DNA from: CALRGE01 sp964365765 | Lineage (GTDB): Bacteria; Patescibacteriota; Gracilibacteria; UBA1369; 2-02-FULL-48-14 | Assembly (NCBI GenBank): GCA_964365765.1 | Contig: CAYIRB010000004.1 | Coordinates: forward strand, 1 to 23,145 | DNA length: 23,145 bases | Direction: 5' to 3' | Made by a program: the position numbers and the translations under genes | The notes under the pieces: model-generated | Told to the model about the DNA's origin: nothing | Databases searched by the model: none | What the model saw: the letters and a program-made list of their open reading frames with translations, nothing else | In this document: positions 6,868 to 14,353 of the stretch, piece after piece | Layout of the letters: the number at the start of each line of letters is the position of its first letter | Numbering within the stretch: position 1 is the first letter of the stretch

Positions 6868-7965
6868 ATGCCGAAGAAAGAAAAAGTTTTAATCGGGATG
6901 TCCGGGGGAGTGGACTCCTCCGTCGCGGCCGCGCTTTTGAAAAAGCAAGGGTATGACTGCGTCGGCTTTTACTTGAATCTTTGGGCAGATCCCGTGGAAT
7001 TCACTTCGGAAGATACAAAAAAATTCCCGCAAAACAAATGCTGTTCAGTGGCATCCTTGATGTTCGCTCGGAAAATCGCCCAAAAGCTCGACATCCCTTT
7101 CTATTCCATGAATCTTGAGTCTGAATTTAAAGAAAAGGTGGTGGATTATTTTTTGGACGGTCACAGAGATGGTACAACTCCAAACCCATGCGTTTCCTGC
7201 AACAAAAATATAAAATTCGGAGCAATGTTCGAGAAAATGAAGGAGCTCGGTTGCGACTTCCTCGCCACCGGCCACTATGCAAAAATAAAAAAATCCAAAG
7301 GCAAGTTCACTTTGCATCGCGGCCTCGACGGTTCCAAAGATCAAAGTTATTTTTTATACAATCTTTCCCAAGATAAATTGAAGCATCTTCTTTTCCCTCT
7401 GGGCGACTTCACAAAATCTGAAACACGCGAACTCGCGAAAACATTCGATTTGACGGAACTGGAAGGCAAGCGCGAAAGCCAAGGCGTCTGTTTTTATCCG
7501 GAAGAAACATACAAACCCTTTCTTGAACGCTACCTAAAACCGGGCAAAGACTTCAAAAGCGGAGAAATCCAAGACCCATCCGGAAATAAACTCGGCGAAC
7601 ATGAAGGTCTGCCTTTTTATACCATGGGTCAGAGAAAAGGAATCAAAGTCGGCGGCGGCCCCGCCCTTTACGTCAACAAAATCGACAAAATCAAAAACGT
7701 ATTGATTGTGGGCTCGGAGCAAGAACTTTTCTCCGACCGAGTGAAAGTTATAAATATGAACTTTTTGGATGGAATCGTTCCGGCCAAAGACGAAATCTTT
7801 GACATTCGAATGCGCAACCACGGAAAATTCAGTCGCGGCCGCGTCAAAAAACTCGCAAACGACTACGAAGTCGAACTCCTTGAGCCCGAACGCGGCGTAA
7901 TGGCCGGACAGTCACTCGTTTTGTATCGTGGTACGGAAGTGGTTGGTGGCGGGATTCTCGTATAA
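6868..7965 (+). CDS. mnmA: tRNA-uridine 2-sulfurtransferase MnmA
   Basis: The 365-residue enzyme forms 2-thiouridine at position 34 of tRNA(Lys), tRNA(Glu) and tRNA(Gln). The PP-loop is GMSGGVDSSVAA near residues 10-21. The catalytic Cys is in NPCVSCN (Cys108), the second catalytic Cys in ESQGVCFYPE (Cys208), and GHYAKIK near 135-141 and DQSYFLYNL near 158-166 are standard tRNA/ATP contact segments. The C-terminal beta-barrel domain is complete. I chose ATG 6868 rather than the in-frame GTG at 6841, which is inside the promoter. No IscS-like sulfur donor is nearby. Confidence 0.95.
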   Translation: MPKKEKVLIGMSGGVDSSVAAALLKKQGYDCVGFYLNLWADPVEFTSEDTKKFPQNKCCSVASLMFARKIAQKLDIPFYSMNLESEFKEKVVDYFLDGHRDGTTPNPCVSCNKNIKFGAMFEKMKELGCDFLATGHYAKIKKSKGKFTLHRGLDGSKDQSYFLYNLSQDKLKHLLFPLGDFTKSETRELAKTFDLTELEGKRESQGVCFYPEETYKPFLERYLKPGKDFKSGEIQDPSGNKLGEHEGLPFYTMGQRKGIKVGGGPALYVNKIDKIKNVLIVGSEQELFSDRVKVINMNFLDGIVPAKDEIFDIRMRNHGKFSRGRVKKLANDYEVELLEPERGVMAGQSLVLYRGTEVVGGGILV

Positions 7966-8029
7966 GAATCAAATGTTGTATAATTCCATGCACGTGCAGA
8001 CTTTTTGCTTCATTCTACGGCTTGAGTCA

Positions 8030-8049
8030 GCCATTCTTATTCCAATGGC
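8030..8049 (+). terminator. Weak hairpin after mnmA
   Basis: GCCATT (8030-8035) pairs with AATGGC (8044-8049) across an 8-base loop, followed by ATTTTAGG. The stem is short and the T-run is interrupted, so it is at best a poor intrinsic terminator. The rest of the 165-base gap holds a TATAAT at 7979-7984, a perfect 10-bp palindrome TGCACGTGCA at 7989-7998, and the sortase promoter. A 22-codon ATG frame (7988-8056) is present but unsupported. Confidence 0.25.
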
Positions 8050-8072
8050 ATTTTAGGCCGGATATTTAGTCA

Positions 8073-8112
8073 ATACCATTCGACGGCGATTCAGTGAGAA
8101 AAATGGTATAAT
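8073..8112 (+). promoter_or_regulatory. Extended -10 promoter with inverted repeat, sortase
   Basis: TGGTATAAT (8104-8112) is a perfect extended -10, which can work without a -35; none is seen. An 8-bp inverted repeat, ATACCATT (8073-8080) and AATGGTAT (8102-8109), spans the promoter and its right arm overlaps the -10. That arrangement would suit a repressor site, but no regulator is identified. The transcription start would be near 8119, about 12 bases before the ATG. Confidence 0.5.
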
Positions 8113-8130
8113 GACAAGATAAAAATACCT

Positions 8131-8967
8131 ATGGCCTACACAAATATAGCAAGACTGGCATATCTGGCCGACAGAAAATTTCTCGCCCTGGAGGAGGAGT
8201 CATACTACAGGCTGGATTGCGGGGCTCACGAAAAAATCAGAATCCCGTGGTTTCAGGTTAAGCCAAAGGAATCTACACTTAAATCAGCGGTCAACTTTTT
8301 CGCGCTTACCGCGTTAATTTTTCTGATTTTGTTCGGCCTCACAAACGCGCCGGCGTATTCAAAAATACTCTTATCATACCTGCCGGCCGCCAATAAAGTC
8401 GCCACCGAACATCTCAACACAATGGCGGACAATACTCTCAAACCGATTGAAAGGGCCGAAATCCAACCTGAAAACGGAATAATGCCCTTGAACATTTGGG
8501 TTGCTTCCTACGAAGATAGAATACAAATCCCGTCTTTGAATGTTGACGCGCCATTGGTGATGCCGAAATTGGGCTTGGACGCGCTGAAAGCTCGAGATTG
8601 GCCGACTCTGGAAGATCAGATTCGTTCATCTTTGAGTGAAGGTGTGGTTTATTACCCGGGAACAGCCGAGCCCGGAACAAAAGGTAATTTCTTTGTGACC
8701 GGCCACAGTTCCAACTACTTCTGGGAAATCAGCCCTTATAACACGGTTTTCGCGCTTCTGCCGAAAATTGCCGCGGACGCCGATATATACGTTACGTACA
8801 AGCAAAACCACTACCATTATAAGGTCGCTTCAAAACGTGAAGTCGGTCCTGATGACGTAAGCATTTTAAAACAAGGCACAGCCAAAGAAATGACGCTCAT
8901 GACTTGCACGCCGGTCGGAACAACCCTGAGACGCCTCGTGGTCGCCGCCTACCTTGTGGAGGATTAA
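8131..8967 (+). CDS. Membrane-anchored sortase
   Basis: The 278-residue protein has a cytoplasmic N-terminus of about 50 residues, one membrane helix (about 52-72) and an extracellular sortase domain. His192 lies in TGHSSN, Cys259 in TLMTCTPVGTTLRRLVV, and Arg267 or Arg268 completes the triad. The TCTP-GTTLRR context resembles class D/E-like sortases. It would cleave a sorting signal and link or anchor surface proteins. No LPxTG-like substrate with a C-terminal membrane tail is encoded in this window, so the partners are elsewhere. The gene has its own extended -10 promoter and no Shine-Dalgarno sequence. Its stop (8965-8967) shares the TTAA with the stop of the facing gene. Confidence 0.88.
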   Translation: MAYTNIARLAYLADRKFLALEEESYYRLDCGAHEKIRIPWFQVKPKESTLKSAVNFFALTALIFLILFGLTNAPAYSKILLSYLPAANKVATEHLNTMADNTLKPIERAEIQPENGIMPLNIWVASYEDRIQIPSLNVDAPLVMPKLGLDALKARDWPTLEDQIRSSLSEGVVYYPGTAEPGTKGNFFVTGHSSNYFWEISPYNTVFALLPKIAADADIYVTYKQNHYHYKVASKREVGPDDVSILKQGTAKEMTLMTCTPVGTTLRRLVVAAYLVED

Positions 8968-9365
8968 GCGTTACCCAGTTTTTTTAGCAAATCTTCCTGA
9001 GTTTGGACTTCTTCTTTTTGAGTCACCGCCTCTTTTTGCTTCAGATCTTCTCTTTGCTTGCTCCTTTCGAATTCATTCCATTCCTTCATGTGTTTTTCAT
9101 TCAATTTGGAAAGCTCGCTTTGATATTGCGTATCCAATTTGGAAAGCTGATCTGCTTCGTCTTGAAGAATTTTTCGAAGCCTAACGACCTGTTCTTCAGT
9201 CATTATCGGCAAAATCTGGAACCAATAGTTTCTTTCCTCTTTTGACATTGATTCCGTCTTTTTAATCATCTCGACCAAATCCGGAAACTTCTTCAGAACG
9301 ACATCCGGAATATTATAATCCCCTTGAGTGGCGGTGGCTTGGCTTGTTTGCGGGGTCGGATCCAT
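8964..9365 (-). CDS. Unrecognised coiled-coil protein, last gene of a three-gene operon
   Basis: I do not recognise this protein of about 133 residues. It has a polar, Thr/Gln-rich N-terminal tail, then a compact helical segment (IPDVVLKKFPDLVEMIKK, then NYWFQILPIMTEEQVVRLRK) and a long charged helix with heptad character (KLDTQYQSELSKLNEKHMKEWNEF), ending in LLKKLGNA. There is no signal peptide or membrane segment. I favour the ATG at 9365; an in-frame TTG at 9374 would add three residues. A TATAAT (9382-9377) overlaps the end of the upstream gene and could give it a short-leader internal promoter. Its stop overlaps the sortase stop in a shared TTAA. Confidence 0.7.
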   Translation of the reverse strand: MDPTPQTSQATATQGDYNIPDVVLKKFPDLVEMIKKTESMSKEERNYWFQILPIMTEEQVVRLRKILQDEADQLSKLDTQYQSELSKLNEKHMKEWNEFERSKQREDLKQKEAVTQKEEVQTQEDLLKKLGNA

Positions 9366-9377
9366 ATTGCTCAATTA

Positions 9378-10874
9378 TTATACATTCTCCTTTTGCAATT
9401 CAAAGGTGATCTTGTTGCCGTTCAGGTCGAAGTCGACATTCTCATCCTTGCTTCGCAGTTCTTCGAACAATGCGGCCATGCGTTCAAAGGGCAGATCGCC
9501 GCTTTGTGACGCAAGGCCAGATCCCGCGGTCATGGTCACCGCTGAGTCTTTAAATTCAAGTTGCTGTAAAGTCACGCCATTCGGCAGTTTGATTTTAAAA
9601 TTTTTATCCCCAACCTTAAACGTCGAACTTGTCATGGTTGCGGTGGTATTTTCAACTTTTCCATCTTTCAAAAATGGCAATTGAAAGTCGAATTTGGAAC
9701 CGTCCGTAGTCAAATCAACGGTTTTATCTTTATTTTTATCCATCTCAGTTTTAAAGGCCGCGGCGACTGCGTCGCCGCTCGCGCTTTCAGCTTTTTGCTC
9801 GGTCGCTTTATTCAAATGGAAGCCCATTTTTTCACCGTTTTCCAGTGTGAGTTCCTTCTTATTGCTCGGATTGGCGCGCATATCTTCCAGCATCGCGAGC
9901 AGGCCGCTTAATTTAGTTTCCTTGCCGTTCGCGTTAACGGTCGCGGCACCCTCGACTTTCCCGTCGTCTTGTAAGGCGAAACTTAGGTCGGTCAATTTAA
10001 ATCCTACGACTTCATCCGCCGCATCTTCTTTTGGGCCAAATGGCTTATCAATATAATACTGCCGGTCACCAATCTTAATAATATTTGAGGTGATTCTGAC
10101 GTCTTCCACGTATTTAATTTCATCATCTTCAAGGTATGGGAGCCTGAGTGTGACACGATGATCGGGTGAAGAGTTTTCACCCTCGATCTTTTTAACGCTA
10201 CCCAACAAATTCAAACCTGTAAGTTCATCCAGTTTCGCTTTTTCCAGTTGGGCGGGCAGGGCGTTTTTTTCCTCTTCTGTAAGTTCTTTCTTTTCGGCTT
10301 CGGCGGGGGGAGTTTCCGCGCTTGCGGCTTCCGTTGTTTCAGCCCATTCGAAAATTTTCTCGTCTCCGGTGGCTTTGATGCCGTAATTTGTTTCCAAAAG
10401 TTGTTTATCTTCTTCGGAAAGTGAATTGTACCAACTTTTGCCTGTAAACCACGTCATAATTTTTAGACCCGTGAGCTTTAAACTGCTGAATAATCCCTCA
10501 AAAAAACCTTGATCGGCGGATTTTGAGTCCAGAGCCAGTCCTCTTGCTACATCAAGCGCAACAGCAGACCAACGAGCTTTGCTGAAAAGCTTGGCCTTCG
10601 CGTCGGGAACAACTTCATTCCCTACACTTGTCGCGGGAGCTTGTTCGGGCACCTCCGCGGCAGTTCCGGCCGCGCTTGCCATACCGGCATCGAGTTCTTT
10701 CTCAGGATCCTTACCCGCATTGTCGGCGGCTTCTTGTTTTCGGGCTTCAGCGGCAGCTGTTCGCTTGGCATCCATTGCCGCGGCATCGAAGCCGGCAGCC
10801 GGAGCGGCCGGAGCCATTTCCGGAGCAGGTGGAGAAATCTTTTCAGCCGGTGCTGTTGTAACTTTGTCTCCCAT
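9378..10874 (-). CDS. Unrecognised 498-residue protein with a two-copy internal repeat
   Basis: No family is recognised. Residues 1-95 are Ala/Pro/Glu-rich and probably disordered. Residues 96-165 contain amphipathic helices (SVAL-like face in RWSAVALDVARGLALD; FFEGLFSSLKLTGLKIMTWF). A Glu-rich linker follows (about 180-210). Two beta-rich modules then share a pattern: about 241-354 and 394-493. Module 1 has LRLPYLEDD, IIKIGDRQYYIDKP and LLAMLEDMR; module 2 has FQLPFLKDG, TFKVGDKNFKIKLP and MAALFEELR. There is no signal peptide or clear membrane helix, so a cytoplasmic structural or binding role is possible but unproven. It lies one base after the 134-residue gene and is followed within 12 bases by the coiled-coil gene. 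Confidence 0.75.
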   Translation of the reverse strand: MGDKVTTAPAEKISPPAPEMAPAAPAAGFDAAAMDAKRTAAAEARKQEAADNAGKDPEKELDAGMASAAGTAAEVPEQAPATSVGNEVVPDAKAKLFSKARWSAVALDVARGLALDSKSADQGFFEGLFSSLKLTGLKIMTWFTGKSWYNSLSEEDKQLLETNYGIKATGDEKIFEWAETTEAASAETPPAEAEKKELTEEEKNALPAQLEKAKLDELTGLNLLGSVKKIEGENSSPDHRVTLRLPYLEDDEIKYVEDVRITSNIIKIGDRQYYIDKPFGPKEDAADEVVGFKLTDLSFALQDDGKVEGAATVNANGKETKLSGLLAMLEDMRANPSNKKELTLENGEKMGFHLNKATEQKAESASGDAVAAAFKTEMDKNKDKTVDLTTDGSKFDFQLPFLKDGKVENTTATMTSSTFKVGDKNFKIKLPNGVTLQQLEFKDSAVTMTAGSGLASQSGDLPFERMAALFEELRSKDENVDFDLNGNKITFELQKENV

Positions 10875-10875
10875 A

Positions 10876-11280
10876 TTAGATTATGAAAATATCGCCCTCG
10901 ATTTTTTCAACCGCTTCCTTGTTTTGGCGAAGCGCGTCGATGAGGTTTTTAACCTGTAAATTTGGTTCTTTAATGAACTTTATCAAATCATATAAGTCCC
11001 GAATTTTATTCAAAATCAGTACGGCGTTTTGATCGGCCTTGCCTTTGTTCGCTGCATCCAGCTTTTCATACACCGCGTTGTTTAATAGAGAGCTTGGGAC
11101 ATATAGATTAATTTTGCCTTCCTCTATCAATCCCACAATCAAATTCACAAAATCCTGATCTTCTTGAGAATAAGCCTCGCTTGCCATCGGTTTGTTAATC
11201 ATTGCTTGCACCGCCGGATCTATTGGCGCGTTATCGGTTTTCGGGTCGTACAAAGGGTTGTATTTTGTGCTAGAATTCAT
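10876..11280 (-). CDS. Unrecognised 134-residue helical protein, first gene of the operon
   Basis: I do not recognise the family. The N-terminal 35 residues are polar (KYNPLYDPKTDNAPIDPAV). The remainder is a helical domain with EEGKINLYVPSSLLNNAVYE near residues 53-72 and LNKIRDLYDLIKFI near 90-103, ending in a hydrophobic IEGDIFII. There is no signal peptide or membrane helix. It starts the three-gene minus-strand operon behind a good promoter and is divergent from ligA. The tight spacing to the 498-residue gene (1 base) suggests the products work together. Confidence 0.75.
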   Translation of the reverse strand: MNSSTKYNPLYDPKTDNAPIDPAVQAMINKPMASEAYSQEDQDFVNLIVGLIEEGKINLYVPSSLLNNAVYEKLDAANKGKADQNAVLILNKIRDLYDLIKFIKEPNLQVKNLIDALRQNKEAVEKIEGDIFII

Positions 11281-11300
11281 TTCGTCGATTAAATCATAGT

Positions 11301-11329
11301 ATTATACCTGAAAATCCCATAAAATACAA
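11301..11329 (-). promoter_or_regulatory. Promoter of the unknown three-gene operon
   Basis: On the minus strand TTGTAT (11329-11324) and the perfect TATAAT (11306-11301) are separated by 17 bases. Transcription would start near 11294, leaving a leader of about 14 bases before the ATG at 11280. The elements overlap the ligA start region. Confidence 0.6.
11320..11325 (+). promoter_or_regulatory. Candidate -10 for ligA
   Basis: TAAAAT (11320-11325) ends 7 bases before the ligA ATG, which would place transcription start at the start codon or one base before it (leaderless). No matching -35 is seen. TATTAT at 11300-11305 is an alternative that would leave a leader of about 21 bases. Confidence 0.35.
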
Positions 11330-11332
11330 GGT

Positions 11333-13324
11333 ATGAATAAGCGGGAAGCGGAGGCCAGAATCGGGAAGCTCAGGGATGAGATACTGAAGCGGAATTATGA
11401 ATATTTCGTACTTAACAAATCCGGTATTAACGAGTCGGTGCGCGATACGCTCAAACAAGAATTGATAGGGCTGGAAAGCCAATTTCCGGAGCTGATTACT
11501 CCGGATTCTCCAACTCAAAGGGTGGGAAGCGTGCTTTCCGGTAAATTCGAAAAAATTAAACACAAAAGTAAAAAATGGAGCTTGGCCGATGTTTTTTCAA
11601 TGGAAGAACTGAAGTCATGGGAAGATAGGGTGGAAAAAGCGGTTGGCAAAACGCCCTACGTTACGGAGCTTAAAATTGACGGTTTGAATATAACTTTATG
11701 GTACAAAAACGGCATTTTGGAGAAGGCGGTCACGCGCGGCGACGGAAGCTCGGGTGAGGACGTGACCCATTCGGTTCGCACAATTAAAAATCTGCCTCTG
11801 AAACTTTTTGAAAACGTGGATTTGGAAGTTTCGGGAGAAGTTTACATGCCAAAAAGCAGTTTTGAAAAATTGCAGGGGGAGTTCATGAATCCCAGGAACG
11901 CCGCGGCCGGTAGCGTCAGACAGCTCGACCCCTCGGTTGCTTCGGAGCGCGATCTCAGAATGTACATTTACAGCATCGGTGAAAATAATTTAAAAAATCC
12001 ACCCAGAAAGCAGTCAGAACTTTTGAAACGTTTTATGGACTTGGGTTTGCCGGTGAATCCGGAATTCCAATGCCATTCTTCCGCCGCGGACAGTATGAAA
12101 TATTTGGAAAAATGGAGAAAAAACAGGGAAAAACTTCCATATGAAATTGACGGCGTGGTGTTCAAAGTCGATGACTTCGGGAAACAGGATGAACTGGGTT
12201 TCACGGCAAAATCGCCACGCTGGGCGGTCGCTTACAAATTTCCGGCGCAGCAAGTTAGTACTGTGTTGGAAGGAATCACGGTACAAATCGGCAGGACGGG
12301 CGCCGCGACTCCGGTGGCGGAATTACGCCCCGTGTTGGTGGCGGGTTCTGTGGTTTCCCGCGCGACTCTGCACAATGAAGATGAGATCGCGCGGAAAGAT
12401 ATTCGAATAGGAGACACGGTGATAATTCAAAAAGCCGGAGACGTGATTCCGGAGGTGCTTGAAGTCTTGAAAAATTTGCGACCCGCGAATTCGCGCAAAT
12501 TCCGCTTTCCGGAAATTTGCCCGCTATGCGAAAGCAAACTTGAGCGTGCGGGGGGGGAGGCTGCGTGGCGCTGTCCGAACATAAATTGTCCCGGCCGCAA
12601 GCGCGAGGGTTTTTTACATTTTGTTTCGCGCGGCGCTTTGGACATAGACATGCTTGGCGAAAAAGTTGTAGATTCCCTGCTTGAATTCGGCTTTGTCCGC
12701 GACGCAGCCGATTTTTTCACTCTCAAAAAGGAGCAATTGTTGGAACTGCCGCTCTTCAAAGAAAAGAAAGCCCAAAATGTTTTGGACTCGATTGATAAAC
12801 GCAGGTCTGTTGACCTTTACAGGTTGATTTTTGGGCTCGGGATACGTTTTGTGGGAGAGCGGGCGGCCAAAGCTTTGGCCGCCGCAATTCACGCGCATGG
12901 CGCTGAAATCGCTCCCAAAACATTTCTTCATGAAATGCGAGAAAAGAGCATTGAGGAAATCGAATCGATTGACGGAATCGGCGAGAAAATCGCCGAAAGC
13001 ATTTATAACTGGTTTTTGGAAATCCACAACATTCGTTTGCTTGAAAAGCTGGACGAAGTCGGGCTGAAACTGCAAATCCAGCCGCAAAAAAAACTTATTG
13101 AAGGGATTGCGGGCCGTTCTTTTGTCATTACCGGCACCTTAAGCCGCCCGAGGGATGAAATCAAAAAAACTTTGGAGGACGCGGGCGGGAAAGTCACTTC
13201 CTCGATAAGTGCGAAAACCGACTACCTGATTGCCGGCGAAGAAGCGGGTTCAAAATTGGATAAAGCCAAAGAATTGGGCGTCACAATACTAGACGAAGAG
13301 GCATTTGGAAGGCTTCTCTCCTAA
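11333..13324 (+). CDS. ligA: NAD+-dependent DNA ligase LigA
   Basis: The 663-residue ligase is complete: domain Ia (about 1-60), adenylation domain with Lys114 in ELKIDGLN, VTRGDGSSGEDVT (133-145), EIDGVVFK (271-278) and WAVAYKFPAQ (297-306), an OB fold (IQIGRTGAATPVAEL-type segment near 318-331), a four-Cys zinc finger (Cys396, 399, 414, 419), helix-hairpin-helix repeats (GLGIRFVGERAAKAL; IDGIGEKIAESI) and a C-terminal BRCT (about 590-663). It seals nicks in replication and repair using NAD+. Odd point: residues of domain Ia that bind NMN in E. coli LigA (Tyr22, His23, Asp32, Tyr35, Asp36) align here to Tyr24, Phe25, Glu34, Arg37, Asp38. The gene overlaps the end of the facing folC-like gene by 36 bases. 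Confidence 0.95.
   Translation: MNKREAEARIGKLRDEILKRNYEYFVLNKSGINESVRDTLKQELIGLESQFPELITPDSPTQRVGSVLSGKFEKIKHKSKKWSLADVFSMEELKSWEDRVEKAVGKTPYVTELKIDGLNITLWYKNGILEKAVTRGDGSSGEDVTHSVRTIKNLPLKLFENVDLEVSGEVYMPKSSFEKLQGEFMNPRNAAAGSVRQLDPSVASERDLRMYIYSIGENNLKNPPRKQSELLKRFMDLGLPVNPEFQCHSSAADSMKYLEKWRKNREKLPYEIDGVVFKVDDFGKQDELGFTAKSPRWAVAYKFPAQQVSTVLEGITVQIGRTGAATPVAELRPVLVAGSVVSRATLHNEDEIARKDIRIGDTVIIQKAGDVIPEVLEVLKNLRPANSRKFRFPEICPLCESKLERAGGEAAWRCPNINCPGRKREGFLHFVSRGALDIDMLGEKVVDSLLEFGFVRDAADFFTLKKEQLLELPLFKEKKAQNVLDSIDKRRSVDLYRLIFGLGIRFVGERAAKALAAAIHAHGAEIAPKTFLHEMREKSIEEIESIDGIGEKIAESIYNWFLEIHNIRLLEKLDEVGLKLQIQPQKKLIEGIAGRSFVITGTLSRPRDEIKKTLEDAGGKVTSSISAKTDYLIAGEEAGSKLDKAKELGVTILDEEAFGRLLS
12862..12883. 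repeat. 22-bp perfect palindrome inside ligA
   Basis: GGCGGCCAAAG (12862-12872) is followed at once by its exact reverse complement (12873-12883), with no spacer. It encodes part of the helix-hairpin-helix segment ERAAKALAAAI. A spacer-less 11-bp match is not expected by chance in a window this size (about one in 200). Its role is unknown. Confidence 0.7.
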
Positions 13325-14353
13325 CTGTTCTTTGGCGGCCGCGACGACTCTGAAAGAACCGGTGAAAACGTAGAGACGGGGCTTCTTTTCTTTTTTTATG
13401 TCGGCAAAAATTTTCTCCGGAGAGGCATGATCGAAATTTTCCGGAACCTCGGACGCTCTTTCATTTTTAATTTCCATCCATATGCTTTTTTTCTTCAAAA
13501 ATAATTGAAGCAATTCGCGGGGTTTGTCTTTAAGAATATGAAATACCCAAATCGGATCCTCGCGCAAAACCTTTTCATGCAATGATTGAATGGAATCAAA
13601 GGTGTGCGCGCCGTCCAAAATCAAGGTGTGAATGCCGAATTTCTTTATCTCGAAATGTCCCGGAATCGCAAGATTCACCATTCGGTCGCGAATTTTTTTA
13701 TCCATCTTTATCCCGAGCAAATCCAGAGCGAAAATACTTAAGCCGCATGCCTCCGGATGATGATTACCGAGTTCAAAGGAACTGCAAAGCGTATAGCCGA
13801 CGCCCTCTTTCACGATTTCATCCAAAACCGTTTTATGTTGATTGGCCGGAGTTAAAAGCGGCACCCCTTTTCTGCAAATGCCAAGTTTTTCCCGCGCGAT
13901 TTTATCCAGCGAATCTCCCAGTAAATCGGTATGCTCAAGCTCCACATGCGTAAGAATCGTCAAAATTTTCTTATCGACAATGTTTGTGGAGTCCGATTTT
14001 CCTCCAACTCCTGTTTCCAAAACCGCGAAGTCGCATTTCTCATTTTGAAAATAGAGGAAAGCGGCCAAGGTTATTTCTTCGAAAGTGGAAATTTTTTTCC
14101 CGCCGCAAGCGTCCCTGACAAGCTCAATTAAACTCCTCAATTTTTTACATGGAACCGCAATCATGTCGATTTTTATCATCTCCTCATAACAAAAAATTGG
14201 CGGTGAAGTAAATAAACCCACCTTAAAACCGGCCGCGTTTAAGGCCTCCGCCAAAAGATAAGCGGTAGTGCCTTTACCCTTTGATCCGGCAATATGAATA
14301 ACCTTGGAATTTAATCCGCCAAGTTTCTTGAAAATTTCCTTAAGTGTTTCCAT
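13289..14353 (-). CDS. folC: FolC-like Mur-ligase-family protein
   Basis: The 354-residue protein resembles folylpolyglutamate/dihydrofolate synthase. Its P-loop is IAGSKGKGTTAYLLAEAL (residues 21-38), then GLFTSPP, the acidic LETGVGGKSDSTN segment, THVELEHTDLLGDSLDKIAREK (metal/ATP site) and LDGAHTFDSI, which replaces the usual DGAHN. It is shorter than typical FolC (about 420-430); the C-terminal glutamate-ligase domain is reduced. It may add glutamate to folate or act on another acid substrate. The ATG overlaps the dnaX stop by one base (TAATG), so translation is coupled. The symbol is by family resemblance. The 3' end overlaps ligA by 36 bases. Confidence 0.78.
   Translation of the reverse strand: METLKEIFKKLGGLNSKVIHIAGSKGKGTTAYLLAEALNAAGFKVGLFTSPPIFCYEEMIKIDMIAVPCKKLRSLIELVRDACGGKKISTFEEITLAAFLYFQNEKCDFAVLETGVGGKSDSTNIVDKKILTILTHVELEHTDLLGDSLDKIAREKLGICRKGVPLLTPANQHKTVLDEIVKEGVGYTLCSSFELGNHHPEACGLSIFALDLLGIKMDKKIRDRMVNLAIPGHFEIKKFGIHTLILDGAHTFDSIQSLHEKVLREDPIWVFHILKDKPRELLQLFLKKKSIWMEIKNERASEVPENFDHASPEKIFADIKKEKKPRLYVFTGSFRVVAAAKEQLGEKPSKCLFV

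Noticed and set aside
7988..8056. 22-codon frame after mnmA (MHVQTF...)
   Set aside because: It is short, has no ribosome site, and the TATAAT is too close to the ATG for ordinary or leaderless start; kept only as a note.
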